Assembly: GCF_000426445.1 (NCBI RefSeq)
Contig: NZ_AUFJ01000012.1
Coordinates: forward strand, 1-64,000
Length of the DNA: 64,000 nucleotides
Reading direction: 5' to 3'
Source of the DNA: Brevibacterium album DSM 18261
GTDB lineage: Bacteria > Actinomycetota > Actinomycetes > Actinomycetales > Brevibacteriaceae
Shown here: one piece after another, positions 26,865-36,254 of the stretch
Numbering within the stretch: the first letter of the stretch is position 1
How the letters are laid out: each line of letters starts with the position of its first letter
Notes under the pieces: generated by a model
What the model saw: the letters and a program-made list of their open reading frames with translations, nothing else
What the model was told of the DNA's origin: nothing
The model's database searches: none
Program-made: the position numbers and the translations under genes

Positions 26865-27926
26865 TCAGAACGGCGGGCGCTCCGGTGGCAGCCCGGGAGC
26901 GGGCGATCCCAGCGGAGGGTTCCACGGCGGCGGCAGCTCCCGTGACGCCGGCCATGCGTCTGCGGGCCTGGCTCGCGGCTTCTCCTCTGCGACGAGCGCA
27001 AGGATGTGGTCGGCCACGGGTGCGGGCGGCAGCCCCGCGGTGCGGCCCCACACCGTGAGCAGCGCGAGATAGCGCTCGTAGTCCGCAGCATTCGGCGGGG
27101 AGAGCGGGAAGCGGATGCGGTCGGCCTCCGGAGTGGTCGGGGACCAGCCCGATGCCCACGAGAGCTCTTCGCTCAGGTCGGGTTCGTATTCCGCCCCGCA
27201 GGCATACGCGGCCTCCCGTCGCGCGTCCTCCTGCCGGAGCAGCCGCTCGCGCGTCTCGCGGTCGATCCGGTTCGCGTGGTCCGCCAGCCATCTGGCGATC
27301 CGACTGTCCAGCACGGGAGTCACGATCCGGGCGCCCTCCGCCTCCGTGGCGAAGTTCAGCCACTTCGTGAAGAACGACGGGCCGAGGCCCCGGATGTGCC
27401 CGCATGGCTCCTCCGGGTCAGAGTGATGGTGGCACTGCGTCATCTGGACGAATCCCGCGGCCGGACCGTCCTCCACCGCGACTCGCACCGATTCCCGCAG
27501 TCGGTCCTCGACGAGCGGATCCACGGCATCACGGCCGAGCCTCTCCTGCGCTGTGACGATCATGAGCGCCCGGTGAGGTCCGTAGCCGGGCTTCGGGCCG
27601 TACGCCCACACGAGCATGACGACGAATGCGCCGAGGGCATCATGGGGCCACAGATGCGCGAACCGATCGAGAGCGGACTTCCGGTCGATCCGCTCGGGGA
27701 GTTCCGTGACCACCCGGCTCAGCCAGGGGATGCCGCTGAGCTTCCGCCGCCACTGCGTGCGCGGGACGCTGAAGTCCCGCTGCGGCGGGAGCGGTCCGTG
27801 CATGTGCTCCGTGAGCTCCACTGGCGGCGCGGGGAACTCGGCAGAGACCCCGCCTTCCGCTTCATCTGCGAGGCAGGCGGCCTCATCCGAGGGCGAGCCT
27901 GCTGTGTTCGTGAGCTGATGCGACAT
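26865..27926 (-). CDS. Protein with 8-oxoguanine DNA glycosylase (OGG)-like fold
   Basis: A 353-residue protein. The most telling stretch is RGLGPSFFTKWLNFA followed by TPVLDSRIARWLADH, matching the helix-hairpin-helix core seen in the actinobacterial 'OGG-fold' family of uncharacterised proteins. These resemble DNA glycosylases but mostly lack biochemical characterisation. The N-terminal 45 residues are acidic and disordered; the C-terminal 50 are proline-rich. A histidine/cysteine cluster (CHHHSDPEEPCGH, about residue 169) could bind a metal and is not part of classical OGG. It is monocistronic on the minus strand. The fold assignment is moderate and the function is inferred. Confidence 0.5.
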   Translation of the reverse strand: MSHQLTNTAGSPSDEAACLADEAEGGVSAEFPAPPVELTEHMHGPLPPQRDFSVPRTQWRRKLSGIPWLSRVVTELPERIDRKSALDRFAHLWPHDALGAFVVMLVWAYGPKPGYGPHRALMIVTAQERLGRDAVDPLVEDRLRESVRVAVEDGPAAGFVQMTQCHHHSDPEEPCGHIRGLGPSFFTKWLNFATEAEGARIVTPVLDSRIARWLADHANRIDRETRERLLRQEDARREAAYACGAEYEPDLSEELSWASGWSPTTPEADRIRFPLSPPNAADYERYLALLTVWGRTAGLPPAPVADHILALVAEEKPRARPADAWPASRELPPPWNPPLGSPAPGLPPERPPF

Positions 27927-28042
27927 GATGAGTCCCTCCCGCGCCCCGTGACCCTCGCAGAGCTCCGGGACTGCATCGTCCCTGTCTCCACTGCCGCAGA
28001 TGCGCAGATGCGATATGGATGTTCGCCTGTGTTATAGGGAAT

Positions 28043-28071
28043 CTATGGACATGAGGGGCGAGTGTCCATAG
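28043..28071. repeat. Perfect 9-bp inverted repeat upstream of the OGG-like gene
   Basis: CTATGGACA (28043-28051) and TGTCCATAG (28063-28071) are exact complements around an 11-base spacer. They lie in the 298-bp gap 27927-28224, which holds no gene. The repeat is about 120 bp upstream of the OGG-like start, so it could be an operator, or a terminator for neither flanking gene. Confidence 0.5.
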
Positions 28072-28224
28072 GCTTTCGCCGTTTGTGACGCACAGTGGTC
28101 AGATGCGATGCTCGGTGCCGGTCTGTGACATATCGCGGTCGGGCCCAGGCCGGCAGATGCCGCGCCCAGCCTCCATCGGCGACCCGCGCACGCAGGGCCC
28201 ATGCATGCTGCGGTCAGGGGCGGG

Positions 28225-29292
28225 TCAGCGGACCTCGATGCCGCGACCGCGCAGCTCGTCGGGGGTCCTGGGGGTGAGCAGCCAGTCCCGGAACTCGGCC
28301 TGCGGCTCGATCCGATCGCGTGCCTCCAGCCAGGACTCGCCCACCGCGTAGAAGCGCATGCCGTGAGGAGCGAGCTGCCGTTCCAGGGTCTCCGCACGGG
28401 CTCCGGGCAGCACCTCGCAGAGGATGTCGGGGGCGAACCGCGTGAGGAACTCCTGCCCGTATCCGAACACGTCCGTCTCCCCGCCCTCCACGTCGATCTT
28501 CATGACGATGCCGCCGGCTGCCTTGTCGCCTGCGGCCTCGCCACCGGCCGGCTCGCCGGCGGTTCCCGTGGCACCGATCGCCCCCTTGGCGGAACTGCTC
28601 GCATCAGCAGGCACGGGACCGGAGTGCGCCTCGGCGGCGCCTGTCACCTCCGCGGCCTCGCCCGTGAGCGAATCGAGCGAGACGAACCCCACGTCCACGC
28701 CGTTGTCGAAGTCCATCTCCTGCGAGTAGAAGGAGGGCAGCGCCGGCCCCCGATCCGCGGCCGGCATGCGCATGGTGGCATCCGGATCGCCCACGCCCGT
28801 CCCGCGCACCTGGACGCGTCCCTGGAGGCCGTTGCGCACCACGTTCGCCTCCAGCATCCGCACCACCGGCGGGACGATGTCGAAGGCGAGCACCCGCAGG
28901 CGAGGATTCGCCGCTGCCGCCGCCAGGCTGAACACGCCCGTGTACGCCCCGATGTCCAGCAGCAGGCGCGCGTCCTGGGCCAGACGCGTCACCAGCTCCA
29001 GGGCGAAGCTGTCGCGCGGATCGGGCCGCGTTCCCCCGCCCCAGTACAGCTCCTTGGCGACCTCGCAGCGGTCGGGGCGGAGCATGGTGAACTCGGCTCC
29101 GGCGGCGCGTCCCCGCACCTCGCGCAGTCCGCTCGGGGCGGGCAGGCGGCGGACGGAGAGCCCCAGGACCCTCGGTGCGAACGCCCGCATGAGCCCGTGC
29201 AGCGGCGGCAGGCTCAGGGCGATCTTGACGTGCTTCTTCGCGCCGTACCAGCCCTGCCTGCGCAGTCGCCGGGTCTGTTCGGAGACGGTCAC
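28225..29292 (-). CDS. FkbM-family SAM-dependent methyltransferase
   Basis: A 355-residue methyltransferase. The SAM-binding motif is LLLDIGAYTGVFSLAAA; the later FkbM landmark is IVMKIDVEGGETDVFGYG. Between them lies an insertion of about 45 residues rich in Ala/Gly/Glu/Ser, in the part corresponding to a surface loop. The N-terminus (KKHVKIALSLPPLHGLMRAF) is basic and amphipathic. FkbM relatives methylate sugars or polyketide hydroxyls; no glycan or polyketide genes flank it, so the acceptor is unknown. GTG at 29290-29292 with AAGGGA upstream is preferred over the longer frame. Confidence 0.75.
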   Translation of the reverse strand: MTVSEQTRRLRRQGWYGAKKHVKIALSLPPLHGLMRAFAPRVLGLSVRRLPAPSGLREVRGRAAGAEFTMLRPDRCEVAKELYWGGGTRPDPRDSFALELVTRLAQDARLLLDIGAYTGVFSLAAAAANPRLRVLAFDIVPPVVRMLEANVVRNGLQGRVQVRGTGVGDPDATMRMPAADRGPALPSFYSQEMDFDNGVDVGFVSLDSLTGEAAEVTGAAEAHSGPVPADASSSAKGAIGATGTAGEPAGGEAAGDKAAGGIVMKIDVEGGETDVFGYGQEFLTRFAPDILCEVLPGARAETLERQLAPHGMRFYAVGESWLEARDRIEPQAEFRDWLLTPRTPDELRGRGIEVR

Positions 29293-29380
29293 GGGGGAGT
29301 CCCTTCTCGGGGCCGCTGTGTCCCGCACCACCCTAGCGGGAGGGGCGGGGCGGAGTCGGGGGTGGGTGCGGTGCTGCGCG

Positions 29381-29410
29381 TTCGCAGCCGAGGCCCGCAC
29401 ACGCTAGATT
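29381..29410 (+). promoter_or_regulatory. Candidate promoter of the XRE-cupin regulator
   Basis: TTCGCA (29381-29386) and TAGATT (29405-29410) are spaced 18 bp apart. A small palindrome CCGGC-AAA-GCCGG (29421-29433) lies just after the expected transcription start and could be an operator for self-control. Confidence 0.45.
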
Positions 29411-29451
29411 GCTTGCTGAACCGGCAAAGCCGGACGCAGAGGAGGGGCGGC

Positions 29452-30144
29452 GTGACGGAGCAGGAGCAGTCGGCGGCCGCCTCGGTCCAGGCACGCGACC
29501 CCTCGGAAACCGCCGCCGAGGTGCTGGCCGGCGCGGGCTCCGCGCTCCGGGGGCACCGGCGCAGGCTCGGGCTCAGCCTCACACAGGTCTCCCTGTCCAC
29601 GGGGATCTCCGTCAGCACGCTCTCCCGCCTGGAGACCGGGGAGCGGACGCCGGGGCTGAACCATCTGGTGACGCTCGCCTCGGTCTATGGCACCGGACTC
29701 GACGAGCTCGTCGGTGCGCGGCTCTCGCACGATCCGCGTCTCCGGTTCGACCTGGTGGAGAAGCACGGCCGCACGATCATGCCGCTGTCGCAGACTCCGG
29801 GCGGGCTCTCCGCGGCGAAGACCCTCATCCACCCGCTGCCGGGCGGCCCGCCCGAACCCCTCCCGCACACCCACGGAGAGGAGCCGGGTGACCGCTCCTG
29901 GGAGTACGAGTCCGAGATGATGCGCAGGCACCGAGGGTACGTCTGGGTGCTCGTGCTCTCCGGCAGGCTCCGGCTGCTGCTGGGCAGCCACGACCTCGTG
30001 CTGCGACCCGGTGAAGCCGCCGAGTTCGACACCCGAGTGGCCCATTGGCTGGGACCTGCCGATGCCGCCCCGGTCGAGACCCTCACCGTCCACGGCGATG
30101 AAGGTCAGCGGATCCGTGTGCGAGCACGTCCGCGGGAGCGGTGA
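29452..30144 (+). CDS. XRE-family regulator with C-terminal cupin domain
   Basis: A 230-residue DNA-binding protein. The helix-turn-helix (about 25-80) reads LRGHRRRLGLSLTQVSLSTGISVSTLSRLETGERTP. The C-terminal cupin_2 barrel (about 150-225) contains HTHGEEPGD and LVLRPGEAAEFDTRVAHWLG, with the expected histidine/glutamate ligand positions and DTRVAHWL near the last strand. GTG at 29452 follows AGGAGGGG. Regulators of this kind sense small ligands through the cupin pocket and usually control adjacent catabolic or transport genes. Here the neighbours are a divergent FkbM methyltransferase and a convergent antiporter, so the target is unclear. Confidence 0.85.
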   Translation: MTEQEQSAAASVQARDPSETAAEVLAGAGSALRGHRRRLGLSLTQVSLSTGISVSTLSRLETGERTPGLNHLVTLASVYGTGLDELVGARLSHDPRLRFDLVEKHGRTIMPLSQTPGGLSAAKTLIHPLPGGPPEPLPHTHGEEPGDRSWEYESEMMRRHRGYVWVLVLSGRLRLLLGSHDLVLRPGEAAEFDTRVAHWLGPADAAPVETLTVHGDEGQRIRVRARPRER

Positions 30145-30255
30145 GGCGGCGGTTCTGTGAGCTCAGCGGCGCTGTGGGCCCGCTCGCCCGGCGCAGCTTG
30201 TCGCCCGCCCCCGCAGCTCCTCGCCTGCCCGGCCCAGCCCCTCGCATCCTCCCCG

Positions 30256-32028
30256 TCATTCCTCCGCGAAGCGCAGATAGCCCCGGTCGATCTGCCGCTG
30301 GGCACGAGCGATCGTGTGGGAGCCGTAGGTGCCGGCGGAGCGGACCTCGCTCAGGGCGTCCTGCTGAGCCTCGAGGATGAGCTGTTCGAGCTCGCGGACC
30401 TGCTGCAGATAGGTGCTGCGCTCCTCGGCGTGCTCGGTGTCGGTGAGCGAGCTGTGCAGGCGTTCGCGCATCCTCGCCGTCTTCTCGATGACGGCCGGGT
30501 CGAAGGGCGTGCCGTCGTGCCGGCGGACGTCCGGGTTGTCCAGCACCTGTTCTGCGGCCGCATCGCCGAGTTCGCTCATGAGCAGGGCGAGTTCGCGCTT
30601 CGCGTGCTCCGCGTCCGTGCCGCGGATGCCCAGGAGCCGAATGAGCGCGGGCAGCGTGCCGCCCTGGCCCACGAGCGTCACGAGTGCCACGACGAAGGCG
30701 ATGAGGATGAGCTGCGTGCGGTAGGGGAAGGTGAGGGGCAGTGACTGCGCCGCGGCGAGGGTGACGACGCCGCGCATGCCGGACCAGGCGAGGACGGCCC
30801 CGCCCTTCCAGCCGAGCCCCTGCGAGGCGTAGAACCGGGCATCGGCGTGCCGGCGCCGCAGGCGGCGGAGTTCGCGCTGTGTGCGGGCGTCGGTCTGACT
30901 GGGCGTCCCTGTCTGACTGCGCGTTCCCGTCTGTGTGCGGTTCCCGGCCGCCTGCTCGCGGGAGCCCTCGTCTGCGGCGCTGTCGAGGAGCTGGCCGAAC
31001 TGCTCCTTCCGCGCCTTCCCCGCCCGCTGCTGCCTCCGCGCGGCGAGCACCACTGGCACGACGAAGGCAGTGCGGACGGCGATGAGCACAGCTGTCACCA
31101 GCAGGCCCACCCAGATCGCGGTCCAGACGGACAGGCCCACATCCTCCACGTCCGTGACCAGGTGCATGAGCTGCAGGCCCATGAGGAGGAAGACGCCGTT
31201 CTCCAGGAGCATCTGCACCGTCAGCCAGTTGGTGCGTTCGGAGTTCCTGTCCTGGGCGGTGAACTTCCGGGCGCTCTTGGCCCCTGTGATGAGACCCGCC
31301 GCGACGACGGCGATGACGCCGGAGGCGCCCAGCTCCTCGGAGGGGAGGAAAGCGATGAACGGCACGGCGAAGGAGATCGCGGTGGTGAGCGCCGGCTGAT
31401 TGATCCTGGACCGGACCCAGACGGAGACCAGGCCCACAGCGGCACCCACGAGGATCGCGACGACGACGGCATAGGCGAAATCGCCCAGCGCGTGCCAGAA
31501 CGAGAAGGTCCCCGCCGTCGCCGCGACCGCGGTCCGGAGCAGCACGAGCGCGGTGGCGTCGTTGACGAGTCCCTCGCCCTCGAGCAGGGTCAGCAGGCGA
31601 GGCGGCAGGCCGAGCTTCTTGCCGATCGCGGTGGCGGCCACCGCATCGGGCGGGCTCACCACCGCTCCGACCGCCACGGCCGCGGCGAAGCTCAGCTGCG
31701 GGAAGACCCACCACAGGAGCAGCCCGGCCCCGAACGCGGAGACGAGCACGAGCACCACCGACAGCGCGCTGATGGTGCCGAGATCGCGCCGGAAGTCCAT
31801 CACCGGCATGTTCACCGCCGCGGAGTACAGCAGCGGCGGCAGGATCACCGTGAGGATGAGCTCGGGCGCCGGCTTGACGGCCGGGATGCCCGGGATCATG
31901 CTGAGCACGAGTCCCACCACGACCAGCAGGATGGGTGCGGCCACCCCGAGCTTCTGCGCGAAGTAGGACACCCCCACGATGACGAGCACCGCCGCGATCG
32001 CCAGCAGCTCCAGTTCCTCAAGTCCCAT
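30256..32028 (-). CDS. Na+/H+ antiporter, CPA1/NhaP type
   Basis: A 590-residue cation:proton antiporter. About twelve transmembrane helices fill residues 1-440. Family motifs are ILPPLLYSAAVNMPVMDFRRDLGTISALS, VGAVVSPPDAVAATAI and LLEGEGLVNDATALVLLR, the latter with the Asn-Asp pair of the transport site. A hydrophilic insert (about 325-395, rich in Gln/Thr/Arg) separates two helices, followed by WSGMRGVVTLAAAQSLPLTF. The C-terminal 120 residues are a charged cytoplasmic tail with coiled-coil character (TARMRERLHSSL, QVRELEQLILEAQQD). It exports Na+ or K+ for pH and salt homeostasis. It is convergent with the XRE gene. Confidence 0.9.
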   Translation of the reverse strand: MGLEELELLAIAAVLVIVGVSYFAQKLGVAAPILLVVVGLVLSMIPGIPAVKPAPELILTVILPPLLYSAAVNMPVMDFRRDLGTISALSVVLVLVSAFGAGLLLWWVFPQLSFAAAVAVGAVVSPPDAVAATAIGKKLGLPPRLLTLLEGEGLVNDATALVLLRTAVAATAGTFSFWHALGDFAYAVVVAILVGAAVGLVSVWVRSRINQPALTTAISFAVPFIAFLPSEELGASGVIAVVAAGLITGAKSARKFTAQDRNSERTNWLTVQMLLENGVFLLMGLQLMHLVTDVEDVGLSVWTAIWVGLLVTAVLIAVRTAFVVPVVLAARRQQRAGKARKEQFGQLLDSAADEGSREQAAGNRTQTGTRSQTGTPSQTDARTQRELRRLRRRHADARFYASQGLGWKGGAVLAWSGMRGVVTLAAAQSLPLTFPYRTQLILIAFVVALVTLVGQGGTLPALIRLLGIRGTDAEHAKRELALLMSELGDAAAEQVLDNPDVRRHDGTPFDPAVIEKTARMRERLHSSLTDTEHAEERSTYLQQVRELEQLILEAQQDALSEVRSAGTYGSHTIARAQRQIDRGYLRFAEE

Positions 32029-32270
32029 GGCTCGCCCCGTCCGTGTCTCGATGCTCCGTGCGCGTTGTCCTGGGTTCCGATTATCCGCCGAGGCGGGGGT
32101 CGGTTGCGATCAGGTGGGGCGGCGCTCGGGAGGAGGTTGGGACCGGCGGCGCTCGGGAGAGGGCTCGTCCCCGGGGCCAGGCCTCGTCCCCAGGGCACCG
32201 GTGCGCTGCCGAGCTTTCGGTTCGCCATCGAGGTCCGGACCTGCTGCCGAAGTCGTCCGTCGCAGAGGCC

Positions 32271-34562
32271 TCAGTCCGCTGTCCCGAGGCCTTTGCCGAG
32301 GCCTCTGCCGAGGTCCCTGGCGCGGTCCCCGTCGAGGTCTGTGAGGGGTTCGCCGTCACGCCTTCCGCCGAGGCTGCGCGGCAGGCCCATGAGCGCTGCG
32401 CGGAAGCGCGAGTGGAAGACGGGTTTCCGGGAGCGGTCGATGTGTGCCGGTGGCGTCCATGCAGGCAGGCCGCGGATGAGCTGACCCGTCCAGCCGGAGC
32501 GTTCGAACCAGCGGTGGTGGAAAGGACAGATGAGGGTGAGGTTGCCGATCTCCGTCGGGCCGCCCTCGGAGTAGCGCACGATGTGGTGGGCCTCGCACCA
32601 CGCGGCCGGAGCGTCGCAGTCGGGGAAGGTGCAGCCCTGGTCGCGCGCGGTGAGGATCGCGATCTGGCTGCGGGTGGCGAACCGGCCCCGGGACCGGACC
32701 GCGACCGTGCGGCCGCGGCCGTCGGTGATGTGCGCGAACATCTGGATCGCGTCCGACCAGCCGCTCAGCTGCGCAGGGGTCGTGGTGCCGCCGGTCTGGG
32801 TGGAGAGGGGCTGATGAGGACGCGCGAGCTCCTGTGCGGTGGCGGAGACGACGAGCGCGTGGTCGGCGCCGTGCAGCACCCGCTCACGACCGAGGCAGCG
32901 GAGGAGGAACCCCAGCCGGTCGTGGCGCTGCCTTCCGGGGGAATGCGAATCGGGCTCCGGTGTGACTGTGCTGCGTGTGCCGTCCTCGCGCACGCCGGGA
33001 TTGCGGCTGCCCACGACGACAGGCTGGGTGGCGACCTCCTCCGGTGGACACGGCGGCATCCCGTCCGGTGGGAGCGTGGTGTGCGGAGGCGCAGGCCCAC
33101 CACGCGGGGCTTCCGCTCCCGCTGTGAGTTCCGGCCCCGGGTTCGGTGGGAGATCGGCGTCCGGTGGAGGACCCGTGCGCGGTGGCGGGGTGAACACTGT
33201 CGGTGGGGTCGGTGAAGCCGGTGAATTTGGGGGAGCCGGTGAAGCCGATGAATCCGGGGGTGGCTCCGGTCCGGCGTCGTGATCCGCGGCCGCGCGGCCC
33301 ACCGTCTTCTCCCAGAGCACGGTGGAGGCGGAGCCGGAGGTGCTGGACCGGGCCTCCGCGAGAAGCTCGAATGCCGCGTCCGAGATGCGCGCGCTGATGG
33401 GAACCGGCCATCCGTCGTCGCCCATGAGGTAGAGGCGGTCGTCCTCCATGAGCGTGCCCTCGCCCGTGGCGGCACCGCTCACCACCGTGCGGCCCTCGGA
33501 GTCGACCGTCACCCGGGTGCGCTCCCAGACGGCCTCGCTGATGCGGGGCAGAGCATCTGCGTGTTCGGGGCTCGGCTGGACAGGCATGTCCTGGTCCGGG
33601 GCCTTCTGGGCGGAGGATCCGCCGGTCGGTGAGGCGCCCGTGTTCGCCGTCGGATCGGCAGAGCCGGCACCGAGACAATCCGGGGAGCCCTCGAGCCCGG
33701 TTGCGCTCCCTTCCGGAGCGGCAGCATCTCCCGAGGCGGCGGTATGCGGCCTGATCCGCACCTCGGCGTCGGTGTCCCGCATGCGGGCGTACAGCAGCGA
33801 GTACAGGGTGGTGCCGGTGGGGCAGTCGAGGAGGCCGGAGAGCCTCCAGTCGCCGTTCACCTTCTGGTTGAGGGTGATGTGGTGCTTGTGCGGCTCCGGT
33901 GTGAACTGCGGCGGTGTTCCGTCCGGGTCGATGGTCTGGACGATCCGACCTGCGAGCTTGGGGATGTCCCTGAGGCGCAGCGTCGGGGCCAGTTCGACGA
34001 GGGTGGCCTCCACCCGGCCCCCGTACTCGGCTCTGATCTGCGGCGGGAGATCCTCCACCGCATCGCAGAGGACCCGGGCCTCATCGGCGGAGATGCGTGC
34101 GGCCGCCAGGTTCTCGGCGATGAGGGGGCGCACGGGCACCTGTCGCTCCCCGAGGAGCGTGGCCCTCTCGCCCAGGAGCCGGCCGAGGCGGACCCGTCTG
34201 CGCGCCTCGTGCACCGTGATGCGGAACTCGCCCTGGAGCAGCTGCTCCGTGGTCCGGTAGCCGTGATCGGTGGCGGTGCCGGAGCGGTCGAAGGCGGCGA
34301 TGAGGTCGGTGCTGAGGGCGTCGATGTGCCGCCGCGCGGCCTCCAGCGCACGGAGGGACGACAGCTGCTCCTGTGGGGCCAGGGCGCCCGCGTCGAGGCG
34401 GTCCCCGGCGGACTCGGCCATGTCCAGGAGGGTGAGTGCGGGACTGTCGCAGGCCTCCAGCGCCTCACGGTCGTGCTGTGCGAAGGGAACCTTGAAAGCG
34501 GGCTCCTCGCACCCTTCGGGCGGCGGGTCTGAGGGCGGGAGTTCGACTGTCACTGCATTCAC
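32271..34562 (-). CDS. HNH endonuclease with DUF222 (13E12 repeat family)
   Basis: A 763-residue protein of a family found in many copies in actinobacterial genomes. The N-terminal DUF222 region (about 30-270) has AARRHIDALSTDLIAAFDRSGTATDHGYRTTEQLL and ISADEARVLCDAVEDLP. A long disordered, Pro/Ser/Thr-rich middle (about 275-600) is far longer than usual. The C-terminal HNH nuclease contains CTFPDCDAPAAWCEAHHIVRYSEGGPTEIGNLTLICPFHHRWF: two zinc-binding cysteine pairs and the catalytic HH and N. Biological role is not established; mobile-intron-like origin has been proposed for the family. The 180-bp upstream region is strikingly AT-rich and carries two palindromes. Confidence 0.88.
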   Translation of the reverse strand: MNAVTVELPPSDPPPEGCEEPAFKVPFAQHDREALEACDSPALTLLDMAESAGDRLDAGALAPQEQLSSLRALEAARRHIDALSTDLIAAFDRSGTATDHGYRTTEQLLQGEFRITVHEARRRVRLGRLLGERATLLGERQVPVRPLIAENLAAARISADEARVLCDAVEDLPPQIRAEYGGRVEATLVELAPTLRLRDIPKLAGRIVQTIDPDGTPPQFTPEPHKHHITLNQKVNGDWRLSGLLDCPTGTTLYSLLYARMRDTDAEVRIRPHTAASGDAAAPEGSATGLEGSPDCLGAGSADPTANTGASPTGGSSAQKAPDQDMPVQPSPEHADALPRISEAVWERTRVTVDSEGRTVVSGAATGEGTLMEDDRLYLMGDDGWPVPISARISDAAFELLAEARSSTSGSASTVLWEKTVGRAAADHDAGPEPPPDSSASPAPPNSPASPTPPTVFTPPPRTGPPPDADLPPNPGPELTAGAEAPRGGPAPPHTTLPPDGMPPCPPEEVATQPVVVGSRNPGVREDGTRSTVTPEPDSHSPGRQRHDRLGFLLRCLGRERVLHGADHALVVSATAQELARPHQPLSTQTGGTTTPAQLSGWSDAIQMFAHITDGRGRTVAVRSRGRFATRSQIAILTARDQGCTFPDCDAPAAWCEAHHIVRYSEGGPTEIGNLTLICPFHHRWFERSGWTGQLIRGLPAWTPPAHIDRSRKPVFHSRFRAALMGLPRSLGGRRDGEPLTDLDGDRARDLGRGLGKGLGTAD

Positions 34563-34605
34563 CTCCCTGTGCGACGGTGCACTCGGAGTGGATGTTCTGC
34601 TGCTG

Positions 34606-34635
34606 CATATAGTATATGTGTTCTAATGTTAGAAC
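34606..34635. promoter_or_regulatory. Two adjacent palindromes upstream of the HNH/DUF222 gene
   Basis: CATATA-G-TATATG (34606-34618) and GTTCTAA-TG-TTAGAAC (34620-34635) are both perfect and abut each other about 45-70 bp before the ATG at 34562, in an AT-rich patch unlike the surroundings. They look like operator or promoter elements. The second does not match the actinobacterial LexA box, which has GAAC on the left and GTTC on the right. Confidence 0.5.
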
Positions 34636-34740
34636 GCAAGATTGGACCGTGTGATGAATTTTCACGGGTCTTGAACGTTTTGATGAAGAAACCTGCATGA
34701 TGCTGTGCTTCGGTGCAAACCCTGGTCCCGCCCCGACAGC

Positions 34741-36108
34741 TCAGCTCAGGCCCAGCACCACCGTGGCGATCGTGAAGTAGATGATGAGGCCGGTGGCATC
34801 GCAGAAGGTGGAGATGAAGGGGTTGGAGAAGACGGCGGGGTCCGCGCCCACCTTCTTCGCGATGATGGGCATGAGGCCGCCCACGCAGGCGGCCATGACG
34901 CAGATGGACAGCAGCGTCAGCCCCATGACCGTGCCTATGGCCCAGCCGTAGACCAGTCCCGCGACCGTGAGGCCGAGGACTCCCAGCACGGAGCCCAGCA
35001 CCAGACCCACCCGCAGCTCCCGCCAGATGACCTTGCCGAGATCGCGCACCCGCACCTCACCCACGGCGAGGGCCCGGGTGACGGTCGTCGCCGCCTGGTT
35101 GCCGGTGTTGCCGCCGGTGCCGGTGAGCAGCGGGATGAAGAGGGCGAGCACCACCACCTGGTCGAGCTTGGACTCGAAGATCTCGAGCACCTGGACGGTG
35201 AGGATCGCGGAGACCGCGAGGACGAGCAGCCACACGATGCGGCTGCGCACGATCCGCAGGATGGAGCTCGAGAGATAGGACCGGTCGAGGGGTTCGGCGC
35301 CGCCGGAGCGCGCGGCGTCCTCGGCGTCCTCCTCGTCGATGATGTCGAGCACATCGTCCATCGTGAGGATGCCCAGCAGCCGCTCCTCATCGTCCGTCAC
35401 GGGCATGGCGATGAGGCGGTGTGACAGGAAGTCGCGCGAGGCGACCTCCCGGTCCGTGAGCGCGTGCGTGCTCGTGGCCTCGCGGGTGAGCTCGGCGAGG
35501 GGACGGTCCGGAGCCGCCGCGAGGAGCGAGCGCAGGGAGACGACCCCCTCGAGGACGCGGCCGGGGCCCACGACCGGCAGCAGGTAGACCGTCTCCGGCT
35601 CGTCGATGTGCGCGCGCACGGTCTCCAGTGCGGTGCGGGCGTCCCAGTCGCGGTGGAGGCTGAGCACCTCCGGCGACATGTAGCGGCCGATCGAGTCCTT
35701 CGGATAGCCGAGGACGGTGGCCGTCATCTCCCGTTCGGCGGGATCGAGGCCCAGCATGAGCTTCTTCACGAGGGAGGCGGGCAGCTCGCCGAACACCTCG
35801 GCGCGGTCGTCCGGGTCGAGCGCGTCGATGATGTGGGCGACCTCCGCCCCGCGCAGCGTGTGCAGGAGCTCTGCCTGGTAGCTGGGGGTCAGTGCCTCGA
35901 AGACGGCCAGCGCGGTGTCCTTGCCGAGTGCGCGGAAGAGGACGGCGGCCCGCACCGGGGGAATCGCGCCGACCATGCGGGTGAGCTCGGGGCGCGGGGT
36001 CTCCTCCGCGAGGTGTGCGATCTCGTCGAGCGCGCGTGCGTCCAGCGTGCCCGCGAGCAGGTCCTCGAGCCTGACGGTGGGCGCGCTGGTCTGCGTGTCC
36101 TCGGCCAT
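34741..36108 (-). CDS. mgtE: Magnesium transporter MgtE
   Basis: A 455-residue Mg2+ channel. The N-terminal superhelical MgtE_N domain (about 30-135) has ALTPSYQAELLHTLRGAEVAHIIDALDPDDRAEVFGELP. The tandem CBS domains follow (to about 260), with the connecting helix just after, carrying acidic residues EEDAEDAARSGG. Five transmembrane helices (about 285-455) include the pore segment PLLTGTGGNTGNQAATTVTRAL. Cytoplasmic Mg2+ binding to the N and CBS domains closes the channel in characterised MgtE, so activity is regulated at the protein level. No M-box riboswitch is evident upstream. The gene is monocistronic. Confidence 0.95.
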   Translation of the reverse strand: MAEDTQTSAPTVRLEDLLAGTLDARALDEIAHLAEETPRPELTRMVGAIPPVRAAVLFRALGKDTALAVFEALTPSYQAELLHTLRGAEVAHIIDALDPDDRAEVFGELPASLVKKLMLGLDPAEREMTATVLGYPKDSIGRYMSPEVLSLHRDWDARTALETVRAHIDEPETVYLLPVVGPGRVLEGVVSLRSLLAAAPDRPLAELTREATSTHALTDREVASRDFLSHRLIAMPVTDDEERLLGILTMDDVLDIIDEEDAEDAARSGGAEPLDRSYLSSSILRIVRSRIVWLLVLAVSAILTVQVLEIFESKLDQVVVLALFIPLLTGTGGNTGNQAATTVTRALAVGEVRVRDLGKVIWRELRVGLVLGSVLGVLGLTVAGLVYGWAIGTVMGLTLLSICVMAACVGGLMPIIAKKVGADPAVFSNPFISTFCDATGLIIYFTIATVVLGLS

Positions 36109-36254
36109 GGCCGATGCCTCCTCGGTTCCCGCGGACGTCCCCGCCGAGCCTATCCCGCGCGCTCGGGCTGCGGGTTCGCGGGCGTGCAGGCAGCCGGGCA
36201 GTCGGGCAGCTGCGTGGGTGCGCTGGCAGCCGGCCTGGCGGGGCCGTTGCGCTC

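Noticed and set aside
34620..34635. LexA (SOS) box upstream of the HNH gene
   Set aside because: The actinobacterial LexA box has GAAC left and GTTC right; here the arms are reversed (GTTC...GAAC).
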